Positions 59,060 to 64,000 of a stretch of DNA of 64,000 bases are shown here, piece after piece. Position 1 is the stretch's first letter, and every line of letters begins with the position of its first letter. The translations under genes and the position numbers were made by a program. This DNA comes from Vitrella brassicaformis (lineage: Eukaryota; Sar; Vitrellaceae). The notes under the pieces were generated by a model. The model did not search any database, was not told the origin of the DNA, and worked only from the letters and a program-made list of their open reading frames with translations. Location: the NCBI GenBank assembly GCA_001179505.1, contig CDMY01000291.1, positions 62,001 through 126,000 on the forward strand, given 5' to 3'.

Positions 59060-60252
59060 GTCTGTCAAGGCAGCGGCGACCCATGTGAGGGAATGTCAGC
59101 CGAGGCGATGGGACAGTTGTGCGCAGACGGGACGATTAAATTTATCGTTATACATATGCTGTGGAATGAGGGCTCGTGTGTATGCTTGTTTGTTGCGTTG
59201 TGTTTTCTGATGGTTTTCATCGAAACTCAAGACGTATACACGTGTAATCGACACGTGTCTGCAGGTGAGAGAGGAGTGCGTGGGACGAGTGCATGTGGGC
59301 ACGCACCCTTTCTTTGGCTCTGCTCTTTACATGGCCGTTGGTAGTTGGTGGTTTTATGTTGGTTTTTATGCATCTCAGCGTCCTTTTGTGGCCCATTTTG
59401 ATCGATAATGCGCGAGTGGCAGACAGAGCATAGGTCCACATCTTACGTGTACATGCATGATAGGTCTGATTCCATACATGTAGGAAATTCATGCTGTTGT
59501 CACCAAAACGAACGCAGTCGCCTGACATGCTCAGTCTCGTTCAGAGAGTGTGGGAAGGGATCACATCACTGACGCTTCTGAATGAGGACATTCAGTCATA
59601 CAATCGAGCCACATCCGATCCCCAACCCGTACGTCAGATGCACACGCATGCCAGCCCTCACTGCAGCTGGAAAAAATCACAACCGCACCGCCCACATGCA
59701 GCCAACAAACATGTATGTATAAGCCACCTGATTGTGGCTGTACCACACGCCACCACACACATCGCAATCAGAGAGCAGCAGCAGCAGCAGAAAAGGATAT
59801 GTGCACACGGATAAAAGTGGCCCACATTCCGGCATCCACGTGCACACACGATGTCCCTCCCCCCGCTCCCCACCACATAGAAAGAGCGAGAGAGAGAGCA
59901 TTGGCAGCAGCATAGCATTACTCGCTCACCACATCAAGCCACTTCACAAACAAACGCGCATCAGCAAGCGACTCTCTTTGGCAAATCCGTACCTACAGAC
60001 ATGACTGTACTAACTGACTAACTAATTGACCAACTAACTAGCTGACTAACCAAGCAAGTCGTCCACAGAGCAGCCAAGACAGACAGACAGCCACACACAG
60101 ACAGACAGGTTGAGCCGTAGGTGGACATCCATTGATGCACATCCCTCCCCCACGCACTCTCTCGTGCCATCTGGGATTGGCCTTCCCTCCAGGTTTCGGA
60201 GGCAGCCATTCATGTGTGGCATCGCACTGAACAAGAGGAACGCCGATGGGCT
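59060..60252. other. Intergenic region in the left half of the duplication
   Basis: About 1.2 kb. The first 0.3 kb is conserved in the right half, including twin ACACGTGT palindromes (59237-59257). A CAG repeat lies at about 59777-59792. No gene. Confidence 0.5.
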
Positions 60253-60963
60253 TCATTGATCACCAGTATCTTCCCCAGGTCCGTCGCTGTCGAAGGAGTC
60301 ATCAGCCTCGTCGCGCCGGTTGTCGCGCCGGTTGTCGCGCCGGTCGTCCCGGTCGTTGTCCCGATCGTTGCGCCGGTCGTTGCCATCATCCCCAGTATCC
60401 TCCCCAGGTCCGTCGTCGTCGAAGGAGTTATCAGCCTCGTCCCCAGTATCTTCCCCAGGTCCGTTGGGATTGAGAGAACTATCGGCCCTGCATGCATCAC
60501 ACATTGCAGCGAATCAGGAGTTCCTGCATGCATGCTTACGAGTCTGGTCGTCGCAGCGCCCCGCTGCCGGAGCTGCTGCTGTCACTGCCAAGAGAGCTCC
60601 ATCTATTGAGCCCGGAGTAGCTCTGAGATTGCGCTGGAGGGGAGATTGAGTCAGGGGCGTTGTTGGAATCCGCGTTGCCTCGAACATGTTGGTGAGGGCC
60701 TCGATTTCCTCTGCCGACAGCACGGACTGCAGTTCTCTCCGCTGATCCATCGCCTCATTTCGGTCCTCCTGCACTGCGCGAAGACGGCGACGCTGATGCA
60801 AAACAGACAGAACACAGAATCACGAAGACGATGCGTGAGTGACTGTCTGCCTTGAGTGCAGCTGACTGACCTGACCGACGTCAGAACTTCCGGTTCCTTG
60901 GCAGGGGGTGGCGGAGAGCATCGTAGCCGCCAGGCTGCACAGAAAGACCGCTGATGTCATCAT
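60253..60963 (-). CDS. Secreted charged-tail protein, minus copy
   Basis: ATG at 60961-60963 gives a signal peptide (MMTSAVFLCSLAATMLSA), then TPCQGTGSSDVGQ. Exon 2 (about 60793-60539) reads RRRLRAVQEDRNEAMDQRRE, LQSVLSAEEIEALTNMFEA. The third exon is a tandem repeat read either as Asp/Arg-rich (GPGEDTGDEADNSFDDD, DRRDNRRDNRRDEADDSFD) or, in the splice-consistent phase, as Thr/Gly/Ala-rich; both frames are open through the repeat. The Asp-rich frame resembles the tail of the paralogue at 61296. The signal peptide and RRRLRAVQE/LQSVL block are shared with that paralogue. Function unknown; an acidic secreted, possibly ion-binding protein is a guess. Confidence 0.55.
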
Positions 60964-61295
60964 GGCTTGAGCGTGTCACACTCAAAGATCTGGTTGAGAA
61001 TGTGTGCTGTGCTCTGTGCTTTGGGGGAGGAGACAGGGAGAGCACAATATCTCTACACAATATCTCTCTTCTCTCGCTCGGCACCGGCTTCCTCTCCTCT
61101 CCCGTTCCATGGAAGACCCTACCACATCCATGGCTTTAGGGTAACAAGGTATTCTGTGAAACTGCTCGCATAAGGGACGGTGTGATGAGAGAGGAGAGGA
61201 GAGTACCTGTCTTACCTGTCTTCCCCCCGGCACGATTAAGCGCAAAGCACGCGACCAGATCTTTGCGTGTGTCGGAGAAACCCCAAATCAAGCTG

Positions 61296-62345
61296 ATGGC
61301 ATCAGCGCGGCTCGCTGCGGTCCTTTTGACAGCGTGCTGCACAACTGCCACGGTGCTCTCCGCCACTCCCTGCCACGTCGAACAGGTAAGTCGCACTCAA
61401 GGCAGGCGCCAAGACAGTCACTCACGCACCTCTGCGTCTGCTCTGTTCTGTCTGCTTGGACCAGCGCCGTCGTCTCCGCGCAGTGCAGGAGGAGCGATTG
61501 ACCGATGGCGGCCGAGGTGCCGTGATGAATCAAGGAGACGGGGATCAGCGGCGAAAGCTGCAGTCCGTGCTGACGGACGAGGAAATGGATCGGTTGACTG
61601 GCATATTCAACGGCACCGACAGTTCAAGCTCAGCCTCGACTCCAGCCTACTCGACGGGCTTGGGTTACAGTCGATGGGACTCGGGTGAGCAAAATGACAA
61701 GAGAACGATAGCATGCGTCGCCGAAGCGGTCGTGTGTTTCTTTCAGGGGTTAGCAGCAGCACCGCCGGCAGCGCAAGCAGCAGTTCCGGCAGTCCTGGGA
61801 CGACAGGCGGGAACACAGGAGGGTCGGGAGCAGGAGACAGCGTCATCCCGCAGACACCCGAGCAAGGGATAGGCCAAGGGGGCGACGAAAGCTTGGCGCC
61901 ACGATCTGAGCCCGATCCGTAGGCGATCACTTCGTGCTCATGACCCAGCCATAGTGAGAATGTTGATCTGACCTCCCTTGGTCAGGCACGATCCCCCACC
62001 TCCACAGTTGGACCGCCCTGTTGTGTAAGCATACACCTCCTGCTGACGACCCACGCATCGTGTGAATGTTGGTCTGACTTCTGTGGTCTCAGGGACGATT
62101 TTCCTGGTATTGACAACGGGAACGATGACGGGCGGGGTGGTGGCGGCGTGAACGGTATTGGCGACGGAGGCAACAATGGACGTGGTACCGGCTTGGAAGA
62201 CAACAATGACAGAGGGGGTGGTCTCGGTAATGACAGAGATAACGGAGCAGGTGGTGTCGGTGGCGGTGGAAGTGACAGCGGCTCCGATGGTGGGAACAGT
62301 GGGGATTCTGGAAGTGACGGAGGTGGCGGCGGTGGCGATGAGTGA
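61296..62345 (+). CDS. Secreted Gly/Asp-rich protein, plus copy
   Basis: ATG at 61296 starts a signal peptide (MASARLAAVLLTACCTTATV), then LSATPCHVEQ. Exon 2 (61466-61684) reads RRRLRAVQEERLTDGGRG, DQRRKLQSVLTDEEMDRLTG. Exon 3 (61746-61918) is Ser/Gly-rich (GVSSSTAGSASSSSGSPGTT). A donor at 61919 just before a TAG and an acceptor at 62091 keep frame and add an 83-residue Gly/Asp/Asn-rich tail to 62345 (DDFPGIDNGNDDGRGGGG). Without that splice the protein ends at 61922. It is head-to-head with its diverged paralogue, 332 bp apart. No family recognised. Confidence 0.6.
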
Positions 62346-63397
62346 CGGCATCGCCGGTCGTTCCTTCCTTCTTGACTACTGTAATGCCATGGCTGCCTCC
62401 GAAATCCTGGAGGGAAGGCCAATCCCAGATGGCAGGACAAGAGTGCGTGCAGGGAGGGGTATGCATGCATGCGTGGCGTCGTTGTGCCTGTCCACGTACG
62501 TTTCATGTCTGTCTGTATCTGTCTGTCTGTGTCTGTCTGTCTGTCTGTCGTTCTTTCTGTCTTGGCCACTCAATGCATGACCAATCAAGCCAGTACCGTC
62601 ATGTGTAGGAAGGGTTTCGCCAACCAATCTGTGCACGTGTGTCTTTGTAATGCTAATACATTGTCCCATTTCTCTCTCTCTCTCTCTCTCTGAGTGTGTG
62701 TGTGTGTGTGTGTGTGCAGGGGTGTTTAAGCCCCGCAGGCATTTTATCAGAACGGTCTGGTGCTCTTTGCATCACGATTTACCTGGTAGAGTCCCTAGCG
62801 AGTCTGCTGCGTGTGTGCGGCAGTGTCTGTTCGCCGGCTGAGTGACGGCTGGCATGCGTGTGCGTCGGACACATGCATTTAGCAAGGATGGGCGGGAAGC
62901 GAACAGTGCAGATGGGGGTGATGACTGTCTACGCGGGTTTCCCATATGAATGCGAACAGACCAATCGCTTGTGCAGATTTACTTAATGCAAGTCTTCCTA
63001 TGGCTATACAAAACACACCAGCAAAATGGCTCACGCACGCAGCATTGTCAAAATGGGCCTAACACCGAGATAAAACCAAAAGACGTACCGCACCCACGGT
63101 ATGGCCCAGCCGGCCATGTAAGAGCAGAGTCAAAGAAAAGGGTGCGTGCCTACATGCACTCGTCCCACGCACTCCTCTCTCACCTGCAGACACGTGTCGA
63201 TTACACGTGTATACGTCTTGAGTTTCGATAAAAACAGTCAGAAAATACAACGCAACAAACAAGCATACACACACACGCCCCTCATTCCACAGCATAAACA
63301 CATATACAACGATAAATTTGATCGTCTCGTCCCCGTATGCCAGTCCCATCGCCTCGGCTGACATGCGCTCACATGAGCCGCCGCTGCCTTGACAGAG
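62346..63397. other. Intergenic region in the right half of the duplication
   Basis: Contains TCTG repeats (about 62510-62555), a TC/TG dinucleotide tract (about 62672-62718) and, from 63010, sequence matching the 3' flank of the left copy. No gene. Confidence 0.5.
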
Positions 63398-64000
63398 CTA
63401 CTTGTCGTCGTCATTCTCGTTGGCTGCGGTGCCATCCATCGCCGCCACGGCATCGCAGACGGCCTCGGCTGACATCGACAGGGCTGCGCTGTCCTGGTCA
63501 TCGCTGCTGAGCCGATGCCAATCGACCCACACGAGGTGAGAGGGGGGCGTGAGGGCCTCCTGGCAATCGCTCTGCTGCGACCGGGTTGAGCTGGCGGGTG
63601 ACGACATGCCGCTCATCGGGACGTCCTCCGTGGCGGCTGGCGTCTCCAGTGCCATCGGCACGAGGCTCGCGAGGACCTCCGGGATGGCCCCCTGCATTCA
63701 ACGCAATCGTCATCGACAGACAGAGATGGACATCGGTAGCTCTCGTCCGCTGACCGGCGGGCTGCCCGCTTTGATGAGTGTCCGTTTGGCCTTCTTGAAT
63801 GCCTCGTAGAGGGCCTTCCAGCCGCCAGTGTGATGCCGCTGCAACACCTCAGTGTCGGCCTTCTCCAGGTCAGTGCCGTCAGCCTTTTGCAGTGCCGCCT
63901 GGTGCAGCTGTTCTCTCGTGACGAGCTCGTTCACCACATAGGCGAGGTTGGCCTGGAGGTCATGCAGAGCTATGCCCGGCGACACCACAGAATACTGACA
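63398..64000 (-). CDS. Lineage-specific protein, right copy (5' cut by window end)
   Basis: Read right to left: exon from the window edge to about 63745 and exon about 63693-63398, with the same splice positions as the gene at 58278-59059. The proteins match closely (GIALHDLQANLAYVVNELVT, WKALYEAFKKAKRTLIKAG, GAIPEVLASLVPMALETPAA, ending DGTAANENDDDK). The intron between the two exons has diverged more than the coding parts, which argues for a functional copy rather than an assembly echo. Its first exon would lie beyond 64000. Confidence 0.65.

Larger units (their letters stand above)
58440..61130 (+). repeat. Left half of large inverted duplication
   Basis: The order T(+), U(-) here mirrors V(+), T'(-) in 61200-64000. 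Strong matches: 58442-59335 with 63108-64000, a block at about 60160-60212 (CCATCTGGGATTGGCCTTCC) with 62385-62435, and the genes at 60253-60963 and 61296-62345. Intervening DNA has diverged by indels. The right half runs off the window. Confidence 0.8.
61200..64000 (-). repeat. Right half of large inverted duplication (partial)
   Basis: Reverse-complement counterpart of 58440-61130; continues past the window end with no sign of a boundary. The best-conserved part is 63108-64000. Confidence 0.8.

Noticed and set aside
63108-64000. Right copy of the 58-kb gene as an assembly artefact (collapsed haplotype or echo)
   Set aside because: The intron between the last two exons differs by substitutions and indels while exons are conserved, and mirrored noncoding blocks have drifted. 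A simple artefact would be identical throughout.
1-64000. tRNA or rRNA genes
   Set aside because: I looked for GTTCGAA/GTTCAAA T-loop cores with plausible stems and for rRNA-like conserved cores; the few core matches lie in coding exons or lack stems. A tRNAscan-SE and Infernal run would be decisive.

Overview
The window is nuclear DNA from a eukaryote. Almost every recognisable gene is split by many short GT-AG introns, mostly about 50-150 nt. Gene density is high, there are no operons, and CA/GT, GACA/CTGT, GGAT and CTGG microsatellites are everywhere. Evidence of a plastid-bearing alveolate (chromerid-like, perhaps Vitrella) is indirect: a leader that looks like signal peptide plus transit peptide at 46.4-47.0 kb, the intron style, and an anaerobic AdhE/PFL pair. 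No rRNA or tRNA was recognised, so the taxon is an inference.

Layout. 0-5 kb: two lineage-specific proteins, one (+) with a WW-like stretch and one (-) with an F-box-like start. 5.2-12.5 kb: two convergent, diverged paralogues sharing KH-like modules and a conserved C-terminal helical module. 13.0-14.4 kb: a histidine phosphatase. 16.5-25.0 kb: a complete bifunctional aldehyde/alcohol dehydrogenase (AdhE, -) and a complete pyruvate formate-lyase (PFL, +), transcribed divergently from a 244-bp promoter that carries a 10-bp inverted repeat. 28.6-31.8 kb: a CELF-like protein with three RRMs. 32.8-40.6 kb: a recent inverted duplication of a small secreted-protein gene flanking an RNF114-like RING ligase. 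41.1-45.0 kb: a tiny zinc-finger gene and a CCCH/kinase gene carrying disabling lesions. 46.2-48.3 kb: a putative plastid-targeted protein divergent from eIF5A. 49.4-53.0 kb: an EGF/CRELD-like acidic protein divergent from a secreted NUDT9-like ADP-ribose pyrophosphatase. 53.06-53.36 kb: an assembly gap. 53.6-54.6 kb: MND1. 55.0-57.4 kb: a secreted GH10 glycosidase with two PAN/Apple-like modules. 57.6-58.3 kb: a truncated ZIP4/SPO22-like gene. 58.4-64.0 kb: one large old inverted duplication containing two gene pairs.

Functional links. AdhE and PFL together form a cytosolic fermentation route (pyruvate to acetyl-CoA plus formate, then acetyl-CoA to ethanol), and their shared promoter suggests co-regulation. 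MND1 and the ZIP4-like fragment are both meiotic families and lie about 3 kb apart. Head-to-head pairs with short spacers recur (AdhE/PFL, plastid protein/eIF5A, CRELD-like/NUDT9-like, and the secreted pair at 61 kb). Many introns are CA-rich near the donor and GT-rich next to the acceptor, so they could fold on themselves.
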